DNA of 64,000 nt from an uncultured Rhodospirillales bacterium (GTDB lineage Bacteria > Pseudomonadota > Alphaproteobacteria > Acetobacterales > Acetobacteraceae): NCBI GenBank assembly GCA_903835235.1, contig CAILMF010000072.1, positions 1-64,000 on the forward strand, in the 5' to 3' direction. The position numbers and the translations under genes were made by a program. Under the pieces are notes generated by a model. The model did not search any database. It had not been told where the DNA came from and saw only the letters and a program-made list of their open reading frames with translations. Below are positions 40,868-49,207 of the stretch, piece by piece. How positions within the stretch are numbered: position 1 is the first letter of the stretch; each line of letters opens with the position of its first letter.

Positions 40868-41578
40868 TTGCCCGTGTCCTGTGCACCTTTTCTAAGAATC
40901 ATTGTGATCGTTCTGATGGCAGCCCTGGGAGGTTGTCAAACGGGCGCTCAGCGGCTGTCAGATCGCAACGAGCAAATTTACGTAGCGGCCAATGCGGCGA
41001 GGGGGGCTTGTATGGCTCCAATTTTAGCAGAGCCGTCTTATACGCCCATTCGGCGACGCGTTTCGAGGCCAACGTCTCCGGTTGCAAGGCCTGCATTGGA
41101 GCGGATCGGTGACCCAGACAAAATCTCTGATGCTGAGTTACCCCTTACCATCCGCCGCTTTGATGAACTCTCACGTTGTCAGGATGCCTGGATCACTGCA
41201 CTTGCGCAGATATCGCCAGGAAGGGCGGCATCTCAGCGCCAAAGTGCAGCTGAAACTTCAGCTCTATACTTGAGGCTAGTTCGACGGGAGATCACATGGG
41301 GCGAGTTGAACCAAGCGATTGACAATATAGAGCTTCAGGCGGCAGAGCGTTGGCGCAAAATTGTAACAGAAGAAAGGCAGTATATCCAACGGCAGCACAA
41401 TGCCGAGCTTGGGCAACGGCAGGCAGCAGCCGCTGCTTTTGGTGATTCAATGCAGAGGCAGCAAGACGCAATGCAGAGGCAGCAAATCATCAACGCGATT
41501 AATCGGCCAGTGATCAATCAGCCAGTGATTACAAATTGCTATCGAACGGGAAATACTATGAACTGTACCTCTAACTGA
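40868..41578 (+). CDS. Low-GC hypothetical lipoprotein
   Basis: The 236-residue protein has a signal peptide with lipobox LGGC (Cys at about 23). It is otherwise helical and Gln/Arg-rich, ending QRQQDAMQRQQIINAINRPVINQPVITNCYRTGNTMNCTSN. A Cys-containing tail (NCYRTGNTMNCTSN) and mid-section Cys residues may form disulphides. No domain was recognised. The TTG start at 40,868 has AAAGGA upstream. GC content is far below its neighbours, and codon use differs, suggesting recent acquisition. It may be membrane-tethered in the outer membrane. Confidence 0.65.
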   Translation: MPVSCAPFLRIIVIVLMAALGGCQTGAQRLSDRNEQIYVAANAARGACMAPILAEPSYTPIRRRVSRPTSPVARPALERIGDPDKISDAELPLTIRRFDELSRCQDAWITALAQISPGRAASQRQSAAETSALYLRLVRREITWGELNQAIDNIELQAAERWRKIVTEERQYIQRQHNAELGQRQAAAAAFGDSMQRQQDAMQRQQIINAINRPVINQPVITNCYRTGNTMNCTSN

Positions 41579-41720
41579 CAAAATGACGCACTAACTCAGC
41601 GACGAAGATCGGAGGCGGCTTGGACGCGACGCGTAAGTGTCGCGGATCAGGCGGGGCCTCAGCACGCCGGCCGCCTGAACGGCGCGCGTGACCATGCCGC
41701 ACAGATACCCCGCGCCCGCC

Positions 41721-42311
41721 TCAAATGAAGTGCGAGCGCGCCCAGGCGATGGCCAGGTCATCCGGCATGGGCTGGCGCAGGGCATAAGCGGTCAGGTTGA
41801 AGCCCTGCTGCCGGCAGACCACTTTGGCGAAACCAGCGGCCTGCAGCGCCTCGGTCAGTGATGCCGCGGTGAAGCCGCCCCGATGCGCCATGTAGGTGCG
41901 GCCCTCGGCGATGGCGCTGCCCAGGCCGTAGACCATGTCGTGCGGTGAAATTGGCCCGGCCGGTGCGACATAGGCCGGCTGCATCAGATTGCCGTCCGCC
42001 ACCAGCCTGGCCACCGCCTGCAGGTCCGGCACGCCGATGATGGCGAAGCCGTCGGGCGCCAGCACCCGGGCGAATTCCCGCAGCGCCACCGGCACCTCGG
42101 GCGCGAACAGGTGTTCCAGCGTGTGGTGGGCATAGACCGCGTCCATGCTGCCCGGCGCCACCAGCGACAGGTCGGTCATGCTGGCGATGATATCGGGCCG
42201 CGCCGCGGGGTCGATGTCCAGGCGCACCTCCTGCCATTCCTGCCCGGCCAGCACCGGCGTGGTGTTGGCCTTGGTGTGGGGGCCGCAGCCGACATGCAGG
42301 AAGCGGGGCAT
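41721..42311 (-). CDS. SAM-dependent methyltransferase
   Basis: The 196-residue protein has a class I methyltransferase core: FLHVGCGPHTKANTTPVL (motif I) at the N-terminus, VRLDIDPAARPDIIASMTDLS, and AVYAHHTLEHLFAPEVPVALREFARVLAPDGFAIIGVPDL with the typical HxLEH and post-motif sequences. The substrate is unknown. It is the third gene of a minus-strand run GST-VOC-methyltransferase, 10 bases after the VOC stop, which suggests shared transcription without a demonstrated shared pathway. Confidence 0.82.
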   Translation of the reverse strand: MPRFLHVGCGPHTKANTTPVLAGQEWQEVRLDIDPAARPDIIASMTDLSLVAPGSMDAVYAHHTLEHLFAPEVPVALREFARVLAPDGFAIIGVPDLQAVARLVADGNLMQPAYVAPAGPISPHDMVYGLGSAIAEGRTYMAHRGGFTAASLTEALQAAGFAKVVCRQQGFNLTAYALRQPMPDDLAIAWARSHFI

Positions 42312-42321
42312 CGGGCCTCTC

Positions 42322-43254
42322 TCAGGGCGTGAACAGGATGGCGGCGCCGCCGGCGTGTTCGGGCGGCACCAGCAGGGCGCCGCCGGGCATCTCCCTCAGG
42401 GGCAGCCCGGCCAGCACCTGCCGCGCGGCGGCGTTGCCGTCGCTGGTGCGCAGCACCATGCCGGCCATGAAGGGCAGGGTCGGCGCGACGACGCCGGGCA
42501 GTACGCGCGCCACCGCCTCGGCCGGCAGCATGCGCACCTGGGTCCGCAGCACCGGCGCGTTGGGGCCAGCGGCGCCGGCCATGCCCGGCAACTCCAGCAG
42601 GAAGCCGCCGGTGGGGTCCGGCACCACCGCCAGGCCGGTCAGGCGGGAAAAGCGCGCGGCGGTCTCGGCTGGGTTGGCGCAGGCGAGCACCAGGGCCTCC
42701 AGCGCATCCACCTTGTTGGCGTGGTTCATCCAGCGGTCCTGCCAGACCAGTTCCGGCGTCAGGTGGGTGATCAGCTGGACCCGGCCTTCCGGCGCATCCG
42801 GGAAGGGCAGCCGGGCGAAGCGGGCGATCGGCCCGCCGGCTTCCACCGGGCGTTCCAGATAGGCGACGCCGGGAATGGCCAGGCCGCCGGCGCGCAGCCG
42901 GGCCAGGTTGGCATCCGCGTCGGCCATGGCGAAGGCGGCGATGTGCAGCCCGTGGTAGCGCGCGACGAACTGGTCCACCGCGTTGGGATAAAGCGTGGGA
43001 TCGACGATGCCGATCAACTCGACATAGCCATGGCGGAAGAAGGCGCAGCGATTGCCGCTGCCGAACAGCTCTACTGGCCCATCCGGCGTGCGCTTGCCGG
43101 ATTGCTGCGCCAGGGGCGAGAGGTCGAAGCCCAGGCGCTGGTATTGCGCCAGCAGCGGCGGCAGGTCCCGCGCGGCAACTCCCACATGGTCCAGCGCAAC
43201 CGCGGTTGGGGGCGCGCCTGCCGGCGCGACGGCGGTCGAGGGCGCGCCGCTCAC
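42322..43254 (-). CDS. VOC (glyoxalase-like) family protein
   Basis: The 310-residue protein begins with VALDHVGVAARDLPPLLAQYQRLGFDLSP at about 19-47, the first beta-alpha-beta-beta-beta unit of the vicinal oxygen chelate fold. A second half (VDALEALVLACANPAETAARFSRLTGLAVV) repeats the fold. Such proteins include glyoxalases, dioxygenases and resistance proteins; metal ligands (His, Glu) are plausible but I cannot assign the reaction. GTG 43,254 overlaps the GST stop (GTGA), indicating translational coupling. Confidence 0.8.
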   Translation of the reverse strand: MSGAPSTAVAPAGAPPTAVALDHVGVAARDLPPLLAQYQRLGFDLSPLAQQSGKRTPDGPVELFGSGNRCAFFRHGYVELIGIVDPTLYPNAVDQFVARYHGLHIAAFAMADADANLARLRAGGLAIPGVAYLERPVEAGGPIARFARLPFPDAPEGRVQLITHLTPELVWQDRWMNHANKVDALEALVLACANPAETAARFSRLTGLAVVPDPTGGFLLELPGMAGAAGPNAPVLRTQVRMLPAEAVARVLPGVVAPTLPFMAGMVLRTSDGNAAARQVLAGLPLREMPGGALLVPPEHAGGAAILFTP

Positions 43255-43913
43255 GCTGGGTTCTCGTATTTGTCCAGCTGCCAGGCCAGCGGCTCGGCCA
43301 GGGCTTCGGCGTACCAGCGCAGCAACAGCGGATGGGCCAGCACGGCGTTGACATAGCCCTGGGCCTGCGGCGCCAGGTCCGGCCCCCAGGTGCGCAGCCG
43401 GCTGCAGACCGGCGCGAACATCGCATCCGCCAGGGTGAAGGCGGCGCCGAACAGGAAGGGGCCGCGATACCGCTGGAGCGCCGCGCCCCAGATGCGTTGC
43501 AGATGCGCCAGGTCGGCCATGCCTTCCGGCGTTTGCCCGCGGCCGGGGAAGGTGCGGCCGGCGTTGAAGAACATCGCCCGGCGCAGCCCGCCGAAGCCGG
43601 CATGCATCTCGCTGGCGATGCTGCGGGCATGGGCACGGGCAACGCGGTCGGCCGGCCATAGGCTGGGCTTCAGCTCGGCGCAGTATTCCGCAATGGCCAG
43701 GCTTTCCCACACCACGGCGCCCTGGTGTTCCAGGCAGGGCACCAGCCCGTTGGGGGAAGCGGCGGCGATGCCGGGCGTGCCGAAGGCGCCGGCGCTGTGC
43801 AGCGGGATCACCACCTCCTCCACCTGCAACCCCGCCATGTGCACCGCCAGCCAGCCGCGCAGGCTCCAGCTGGAATAGCGCTTGGTGCCGATGATCAGAC
43901 GGCCTTCGGACAT
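43251..43913 (-). CDS. Glutathione S-transferase family protein
   Basis: The 220-residue protein shows the N-terminal thioredoxin-like domain: LIIGTKRYSSWSLRGWLAVHMAGL at about 6-29 (catalytic Ser/Tyr region), then NGLVPCLEHQGAVVWESLAIAEYCAE with the cis-Pro and ESxAI glutathione-binding motif. The all-helical C-terminal domain includes FLFGAAFTLADAMFAPVCSRL. It is a cytosolic detoxification-type enzyme; substrate unknown. It is the first gene of the GST-VOC-methyltransferase run. Confidence 0.88.
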   Translation of the reverse strand: MSEGRLIIGTKRYSSWSLRGWLAVHMAGLQVEEVVIPLHSAGAFGTPGIAAASPNGLVPCLEHQGAVVWESLAIAEYCAELKPSLWPADRVARAHARSIASEMHAGFGGLRRAMFFNAGRTFPGRGQTPEGMADLAHLQRIWGAALQRYRGPFLFGAAFTLADAMFAPVCSRLRTWGPDLAPQAQGYVNAVLAHPLLLRWYAEALAEPLAWQLDKYENPA

Positions 43914-44073
43914 GGGGTGGCTCCGCTTTGGTCGATGCGCGGCCCGGGGGGGCGCGGGAAGGGGCAAATACCCTGCCACGGCGCCGCGCGCCGGCAAAAC
44001 CCCCGCTTGCCCGGGGCGCCGCCTGGGTGTTCCCTGCCCGCCTCCAACGCCGATGCCCCGAGGGTTTGCCGCC

Positions 44074-45399
44074 ATGAACGAGATTCCGCGTCCCAACAAC
44101 CTGGACGCCTTCTGGATGCCCTATTCCGACAACCGCTACTTCAAGGGCACGCCGCGCATGCTCGCGCGGGCCAAGGGCATGCACTACACCACCACGGACG
44201 GGCAGGAGATCCTGGACGGCACCGCCGGCCTGTGGTGCTGCAATGCCGGCCATGGCCGCACCGAGATCATCGAGGCGATCCAGCAGCAGGCGGCGATCAT
44301 GGATTTCGCGCCGACCTTCCAGCTGGGCCACCCCATCGCGTTCGAAGCGGCGGCGCGTATTGCCGAGATGACGCCGGATGGCATGGACCGGGTGTTCTTC
44401 ACCAACAGCGGCAGCGAGAGCGCCGACACCGCGCTGAAGATCGCGCTAGCCTACCACAAGGCGCGTGGCGAGAGCTCTCGCGTCCGCCTGATCGGCCGCG
44501 AGCGTGGCTATCACGGCGTTGGCTTCGGCGGCATGTCGGTCGGCGGCATCGGCGGTAACCGCAAGCAGTTCGGCGCCCTGCTGCCCTATGTGGACCACCT
44601 GCCGCATACCCATGGCCTGCCGGAAAACGTTTTTACGCGTGGCCAGCCGGAGCACGGTGCGCACCTGGCGGACCAGCTGGAGAACCTGGTGGCGCTGCAT
44701 GGCGCCGAGACCATCGCCGCCGTGATGGTGGAGCCGGTGGCGGGTTCCACCGGCGTGCTGGTGCCGCCGAAGGGCTATCTGGAGCGGCTGCGCAGCATCT
44801 GCACCAAGCACGGCATTCTGTTGATCTTCGACGAGGTCATCACCGGCTTCGGCCGCATCGGCACGCCGTTCGGCTGCGAACGCCTGGGCGTGACGCCGGA
44901 TATCATCACCATGGCCAAGGGGCTGACCAACGCCGCGGTGCCGATGGGCGCGGTGGCGGTGGCCAATTTCATCTATGACGGCGTGGTGCAGAACAGCCCG
45001 GCCGGCATCGAGCTGTTCCACGGCTACACCTATTCCGGCCACCCGCTGGCCGCCGCCGCCGCCATCGCCGCCATCGATATCCACCGCAAGGAAGACCTGC
45101 CCGGCCGCGTGCGCGAGATTGAGCCGTATTGGCAGGCGGCCGCGCACAGCATGAAGTCGGCGCCGGGCGTGATCGACATTCGCGACTACGGGCTGATCGC
45201 GGGCATTGAACTGGCGCCGCGCGCGGGCAAGCCGGGGGCGCGGGCGATGGACGTGTTCCGCAAGTGCTTCGACGACGGGCTGCTGGTGCGGGTGACCGGC
45301 GATATCGTGGCACTGTCGCCGCCGCTGATCATCGAAAAGCCGCATGTGGACCGGATCTTCGAGACGCTGGACACGGCGATTCGCGCCATTGCGGCCTGA
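44074..45399 (+). CDS. Class III (omega) aminotransferase, beta-alanine/pyruvate type
   Basis: The 441-residue PLP enzyme has VFFTNSGSESADTALKIALAYHKARG (phosphate-binding loop), RERGYHGVGFGGMSVGGI, LLIFDEVITGFGRIG with the Asp that contacts the PLP nitrogen, and the lysine in DIITMAKGLTNAAVPMGAV at about 288. The N-terminal PYSDNRYFKGTPRMLARAKGMHY start is typical of omega-amino acid:pyruvate transaminases. The exact amino donor is not deducible. ATG 44,074 was chosen over an upstream ATG at 44,053 because the conserved start follows it. It is divergent from the GST gene. Confidence 0.9.
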   Translation: MNEIPRPNNLDAFWMPYSDNRYFKGTPRMLARAKGMHYTTTDGQEILDGTAGLWCCNAGHGRTEIIEAIQQQAAIMDFAPTFQLGHPIAFEAAARIAEMTPDGMDRVFFTNSGSESADTALKIALAYHKARGESSRVRLIGRERGYHGVGFGGMSVGGIGGNRKQFGALLPYVDHLPHTHGLPENVFTRGQPEHGAHLADQLENLVALHGAETIAAVMVEPVAGSTGVLVPPKGYLERLRSICTKHGILLIFDEVITGFGRIGTPFGCERLGVTPDIITMAKGLTNAAVPMGAVAVANFIYDGVVQNSPAGIELFHGYTYSGHPLAAAAAIAAIDIHRKEDLPGRVREIEPYWQAAAHSMKSAPGVIDIRDYGLIAGIELAPRAGKPGARAMDVFRKCFDDGLLVRVTGDIVALSPPLIIEKPHVDRIFETLDTAIRAIAA

Positions 45400-45477
45400 G
45401 GCAGGCCCAACGGCGCTTGGGCTTGAGCTGCGCTCAATGGCGTTGCGGCCTGACATCGGTATTGGCATAATCTGCCA

Positions 45478-45762
45478 ATGCCCACGCGCAACATCGTCCT
45501 GACCGACCATCAGGCGGCCCTTGTGGAACGCCTGGTGAGCAGCGGCCGCTACCAGAACGCCAGCGAAGTGCTGCGCCAGGGGCTGCGGCTGCTGGAGCGG
45601 GAGGAGGCCGACCTGGCCGCGCTGCTGGCCAAGGTGGATGAGGCCGAGGCGGCCTACGCGGCGGGTGATTTTGTCACCCTGCGCAACGGCGAGGATATCC
45701 GCGCCTTCTTTGACGAAATCGAGCGCGAGATCGACGAGGCGGGTATTGGCCTGGATAGTTGA
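45478..45762 (+). CDS. parD: ParD-family antitoxin
   Basis: The 94-residue protein has the ribbon-helix-helix antitoxin pattern RNIVLTDHQAALVERLVSSGRYQNASEVLRQGLRLLEREEADL at about 4-46, followed by a toxin-binding acidic tail (DIRAFFDEIEREIDEAG). This matches the CC2985-like ParD group. Such proteins repress their own promoter and block the ParE partner. The toxin gene starts inside its 3' end. No antitoxin-operator palindrome stood out upstream. Confidence 0.88.
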   Translation: MPTRNIVLTDHQAALVERLVSSGRYQNASEVLRQGLRLLEREEADLAALLAKVDEAEAAYAAGDFVTLRNGEDIRAFFDEIEREIDEAGIGLDS

Positions 45763-46066
45763 GCTTGCTGGCCCGGCGCGCGCCGATATCCGCAGCGTCC
45801 TGGCCGGGACTACCCGCGAGTTCGGTACACTCCAGCGACGACGCTACCGCGGCTTGATCGACAGCGCCGTCTCTCGGCTTGCCGAAGGCGGGCCCCTGTT
45901 GCCGGGCAGTCAAGCCGTCTCGCCGGATCATCCGGCACAGCGCCGCATCGCCCCGCCGGGCCGTGCAAGCCATATGTTTGTCTACCGCCAGTCGGCTCCC
46001 GGCCGCATCCTCATCTTGCGCCTGCTCCATGCCGGCCAGGACACGCCCCGCCACCTGCCCGACTAG
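45746..46066 (+). CDS. parE: ParE-family toxin
   Basis: The 106-residue protein fits the RelE/ParE fold: VELAGPARADIRSVLAGTTREFG at the N-terminus, YRGLIDSAVSRLAEGGPLLPGSQAV, then HMFVYRQSAPGRILILRLLHAGQD near the C-terminus. ParE toxins poison DNA gyrase. I chose the TTG at 45,746 because GAGG lies upstream and the toxin must begin before the antitoxin stop at 45,762; no ATG/GTG is present in this interval. The overlap means translation of ParE depends on ParD. Confidence 0.78.
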   Translation: MAWIVELAGPARADIRSVLAGTTREFGTLQRRRYRGLIDSAVSRLAEGGPLLPGSQAVSPDHPAQRRIAPPGRASHMFVYRQSAPGRILILRLLHAGQDTPRHLPD

Positions 46067-46120
46067 CCCCGGCGGCCCGGCCGCCCCATATTCCCGGCCA
46101 AACCCCAGGAGACACTATCG

Positions 46121-47101
46121 ATGAGCGACACTGATCCCGCTCCCGTGCCCGTCACGGTGCTGACCGGCTATCTCGGCGCCGGCAAGACCACCCTGCTGAA
46201 CCGCATCCTGAGCGAGAACCACGGCAAGAAATACGCCGTGGTAATCAACGAATTCGGCGAACTCGGCGTCGACAACGACCTCGTGGTGGATACCGACGAG
46301 GAAGTCTTCGAGATGAACAACGGTTGTATTTGTTGCACCGTGCGCGGCGACCTGATCCGCATCATCAACGGGCTGATGAAGCGGCGCGGCAGGTTCGATG
46401 GCATCATCGTGGAAACGACGGGGCTGGCCGACCCCGCGCCGGTGGCGCAGACCTTCTTCGCCGATGAGGATGTGAAGCGCGCGACGCGGCTGGATGCCAT
46501 CGTGACCGTGGCCGATGCCAAGCACCTGGTCGCGCGGCTCGGCGACAGCAAGGAGGCTGCCGAGCAGATCGCGTTTGCCGACATCATCGTGCTGAACAAG
46601 ATGGATTTGGTGACGCCGGAGGAAGCTGACGCGGTGGAGAAGCGCATCCGCGGCATCAACCCATACGCAGAAATCCGCCGCGCGACGAAGTCCGACGTGC
46701 CCATCGCCAGCGTCATGGGCCGCGAGGCCTTCAGCCTGGAACGCATCCTGGAATTCGAGCCGGAATTCCTCTCGGGCGAGGATGACCACGAGCATGATGA
46801 CGAGGTGAACTCGATCTCGTTCGAGGTTACGCGGCCAATCGACCCCGAGCGCTTCAACGCCTGGATCACCCAGCTGCTGGCGCAGAAGGGCCAGGACCTG
46901 CTGCGGACCAAGGGCATTCTGCACTACGCCGGCGACGACCGGCGCTTCGCCTTCCAGGCGGTGCACATGATCGCCGATGGCGACTACATCGGCCCCTGGA
47001 AGGAAGGCGACCCGCGCAAGTCCAAGCTGGTGTTCATCGGCCGCGACCTGTCCCGCCCCGCGCTGCGCCGCGGCTTTGAAGCCTGCCAGGTGGACGCATG
47101 A
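46121..47101 (+). CDS. CobW/COG0523-family GTP-binding metallochaperone
   Basis: The 326-residue G3E GTPase has the P-loop VTVLTGYLGAGKTTLLNRILSE at about 11-32, VVINEFGELGVDNDLV, and the metal-binding CxCC motif NNGCICCTVRGDLI. VLNKMDLVTP is the G4 motif and VETTGLADPAPV the G3 region. A His/Asp-rich loop (EDDHEHDDEV) lies near 222-231. The C-terminal domain ends EACQVDA. COG0523 members insert zinc or cobalt into target enzymes; the metal here is unknown. AGGAGA lies upstream of ATG 46,121. It overlaps the WD40 gene (ATGA). Confidence 0.9.
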   Translation: MSDTDPAPVPVTVLTGYLGAGKTTLLNRILSENHGKKYAVVINEFGELGVDNDLVVDTDEEVFEMNNGCICCTVRGDLIRIINGLMKRRGRFDGIIVETTGLADPAPVAQTFFADEDVKRATRLDAIVTVADAKHLVARLGDSKEAAEQIAFADIIVLNKMDLVTPEEADAVEKRIRGINPYAEIRRATKSDVPIASVMGREAFSLERILEFEPEFLSGEDDHEHDDEVNSISFEVTRPIDPERFNAWITQLLAQKGQDLLRTKGILHYAGDDRRFAFQAVHMIADGDYIGPWKEGDPRKSKLVFIGRDLSRPALRRGFEACQVDA

Positions 47102-48126
47102 GCGAGGCTTCCGACTTTCTGTTGGACGAGCGCGGCGCCGGGCATGAGCTGGGCGCCTGGGTGGTCAGCGCCGCCTTCGGGCGGGATGGCTCGCTGGGCT
47201 TCGCGCTGGGCGATGGCACGCTGCACATCGCCAATCCGCGCGACCTGGCGGCGCCCTGGACCCGCAGCGAGGTGCATGACGGCGCCTGCCTGGCGATGGT
47301 GGCGGACTGCAAGGACGGTTTTCTCAGTGGCGGCGATGACGGCCGCCTGATGCGCGTGGCGCCGGATGGCAGCGTCAGCGAGATTGCGAATCTGGGCGCG
47401 ATGAAATGGGTGGAGCAGGTGGCGGCGCATGAGGCTGGCGTGCGCGCCGCCAGCGTCGGCAAGCAGCTGCATGTGTTCAATGGCAAGGGGGAGAAGCAGA
47501 AGACCCTGCTGCACCCGAGCGCGGTCGGTGGCATCGCCATCGACAGCAAAGGAAAACGCATCGCGTGCAGCCACTACAACGGCGCCAGCCTGTGGTTCGT
47601 CAACGCCACGGATGAAAAAGCCAAGCTGCTGGAATGGAAGGGCAGCCACGCCGGCATCGCGATCAGCCCGGATGGCACCCATGTGGTGACCTCCATGCAG
47701 GAAAACGCGCTGCATGGCTGGCGCCTGGCGGATAGCCAGCACATGCGCATGTCCGGCTACCCCACCAAGACGCGGTTCATGTCCTTCACGTCAAAGGGTC
47801 GCTGGCTGGCGACCTCGGGCGCGGAATCCGTGGTGATCTGGCCGTTCTTCGGCGGTGGGCCGATGGGCAAGGCGCCCACCGAGATCGCTGGCGGCGATGA
47901 CGTGATCTGCACCGCCGTGGCCTGCCATCCGCAGCATGAGGTGGTGGCGGCCGGCTTTCAGGACGGGCTGGTGGTGATGGCGGAAATCGCCAGCGGCAAG
48001 GTGGTGCCGGTGGCGGCGCCGGGGCGCGGCGCGGTCTCCGCGCTGTGCTGGAACGCCGCCGGTACGCACTTGGCCTTCGGCAGCGAAACGGGGTTTGCTG
48101 CCGTGGTCGATCTGTCCAAGAGGTAG
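47098..48126 (+). CDS. WD40-like beta-propeller protein
   Basis: The 342-residue protein has WD-type repeats of about 40 residues: DGSLGFALGDGTLHIANPRDL, DGFLSGGDDGRLMRVAPDG, GKRIACSHYNGASLWFVNATDEKAK, GTHVVTSMQENALHGWRLADS, GRWLATSGAESVVIWPF, HEVVAAGFQDGLVVMAEIASGK and GTHLAFGSETGFAAVVDL. Seven units would close a propeller. No enzyme is attached. Such proteins often follow CobW genes in alphaproteobacteria and may bind a shared partner. The start overlaps the cobW-like stop by four bases. Confidence 0.85.
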   Translation: MSEASDFLLDERGAGHELGAWVVSAAFGRDGSLGFALGDGTLHIANPRDLAAPWTRSEVHDGACLAMVADCKDGFLSGGDDGRLMRVAPDGSVSEIANLGAMKWVEQVAAHEAGVRAASVGKQLHVFNGKGEKQKTLLHPSAVGGIAIDSKGKRIACSHYNGASLWFVNATDEKAKLLEWKGSHAGIAISPDGTHVVTSMQENALHGWRLADSQHMRMSGYPTKTRFMSFTSKGRWLATSGAESVVIWPFFGGGPMGKAPTEIAGGDDVICTAVACHPQHEVVAAGFQDGLVVMAEIASGKVVPVAAPGRGAVSALCWNAAGTHLAFGSETGFAAVVDLSKR

Positions 48127-48132
48127 GCACCG

Positions 48133-48960
48133 ATGCCCGTTCCCGTCTTTGAAAGCGCGCTGACGCGCATGCCCCGGCTCGGTTTCGGCACTTGGCCGAT
48201 GAAGGGCGCGGAGTGCCAGGCGGCGGTGGAATCCGCCATCGGCCTGGGCTACCGCCATATCGACACCGCGGAGATGTACGGCAATGAGGAGCCGGTCGGC
48301 GCCGCGCTGAACGCCAGTGGCGTCAAGCGCAGCGAGTTGTACCTGACCACCAAGGTCTGGTGGGACAAGCCGGATGGCGCCAGCTTCCGCCGCGCCTTCG
48401 ATGCGTGCCTGAAGCGGCTGGGCCAGGACTATGTGGACCTGCTGCTGGTGCATTGGCCCAGTCCGCAGTTGGACCTGCCCAGCGTGCTGAAGGCGCAGGC
48501 CGCGGTCCGCGATGCCGGGCTGGCCCGCGCCGTCGGCGTCGCCAACTTCCCGCTTGGGCTGCTGAAGCGGGCGGTGGAGGCTGAGATCGTGCCCATCGCC
48601 GCCTTGCAGGTGGAGCATCACGTCTATCTCGACCAGCAGCGGCTGCTGGACTACGTCACGCCGCGCCAGATCGTGCTGACCAGCTACACGCCCGTCGCCA
48701 AGGGCGTGGTGCTGGAGGACAAGGTCATCCAGGGCATTGCGGCCAAGCATGGCGCCACGCCGGCGCAGGTGGCGCTGGCCTACCTGCTCTCCAAGCCCGG
48801 CGTTGCCGCCATTCCCAAGGCGCAGTCGCCGGCCCGGCAACAGGAGAACCTGGACGCGGTGAAGCTGGTGCTGGACGCCGCGGACCAGGCTGCGCTAGCG
48901 GCACTGCCGAAGGGCAACCGCATGGTCAGCCCGGGCTTCGCACCGGATTGGGCGGCTTGA
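48133..48960 (+). CDS. Aldo/keto reductase
   Basis: The 275-residue protein is an AKR: GLGYRHIDTAEMYGNEEPVGAAL at about 36-58 (catalytic Asp and Tyr), TTKVWWDKPDG with the catalytic Lys, DLLLVHWPSPQLD with the catalytic His, and IPKAQSPARQQENLDAVKL, the NADPH-binding end. Family AKR5-type enzymes reduce aldehydes, including 2,5-diketogluconate. The stop codon lies inside the first unit of a four-copy palindromic repeat. GAGGTAGG precedes ATG 48,133. Confidence 0.93.
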   Translation: MPVPVFESALTRMPRLGFGTWPMKGAECQAAVESAIGLGYRHIDTAEMYGNEEPVGAALNASGVKRSELYLTTKVWWDKPDGASFRRAFDACLKRLGQDYVDLLLVHWPSPQLDLPSVLKAQAAVRDAGLARAVGVANFPLGLLKRAVEAEIVPIAALQVEHHVYLDQQRLLDYVTPRQIVLTSYTPVAKGVVLEDKVIQGIAAKHGATPAQVALAYLLSKPGVAAIPKAQSPARQQENLDAVKLVLDAADQAALAALPKGNRMVSPGFAPDWAA

Positions 48961-49100
48961 GTCGGGCTCCGCCCTCTCAAACTCAGACCATTTCCTTGAG
49001 AGGGCTCCGCCATCTCAAACTCAGACCATTCCCTTGAGAGGGCTCCGCCCTCTCAAACTCAGACCATCCCCTTGAGAGGGCTCCGCCCTCTCAAACTCTC
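48957..49100. repeat. Four tandem 38-39-base palindromic units
   Basis: Units begin at 48,957, 48,996, 49,034 and 49,072. Each is TTGAGAGGGC-TCC-GCCCTCTCAA (10-bp stem) followed by ACTCAGACCATTCC. The first unit contains the stop codon of the aldo/keto reductase. The last merges with element copy C. This resembles stem 1 of the bipartite element, amplified. Confidence 0.88.
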
Positions 49101-49207
49101 CGGCCAAGGGCCGAGAGGCTCCTGGACCCCGGGTGTTCAAACTATCGGTTTCCAAAGGCCCCTCGGCCTTTGGCAGGGAGAGTCTGAGAGGGACAGCGTC
49201 CCTCTCA
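49101..49207. repeat. Bipartite palindromic elements C (plus) and D (minus), back-to-back
   Basis: On the plus strand the repeat units lead into a degraded stem 2 (CCAAGGGCCGAGAGGCTCCTGG, 49,104-49,125) and CCCCGGGTGTTCAAAC. The mirror copy D then reads leftward: stem 1 (49,185-49,209) and stem 2 at 49,151-49,172 (TCCAAAGGCC/GGCCTTTGG). Copy D's stem 1 contains the stop of the convergent glycosyltransferase. Each gene thus carries its own element. Confidence 0.8.

Noticed and set aside
48957-49100. CRISPR-like regular repeats
   Set aside because: Units are palindromic and contiguous, with no unique spacers and no cas genes.
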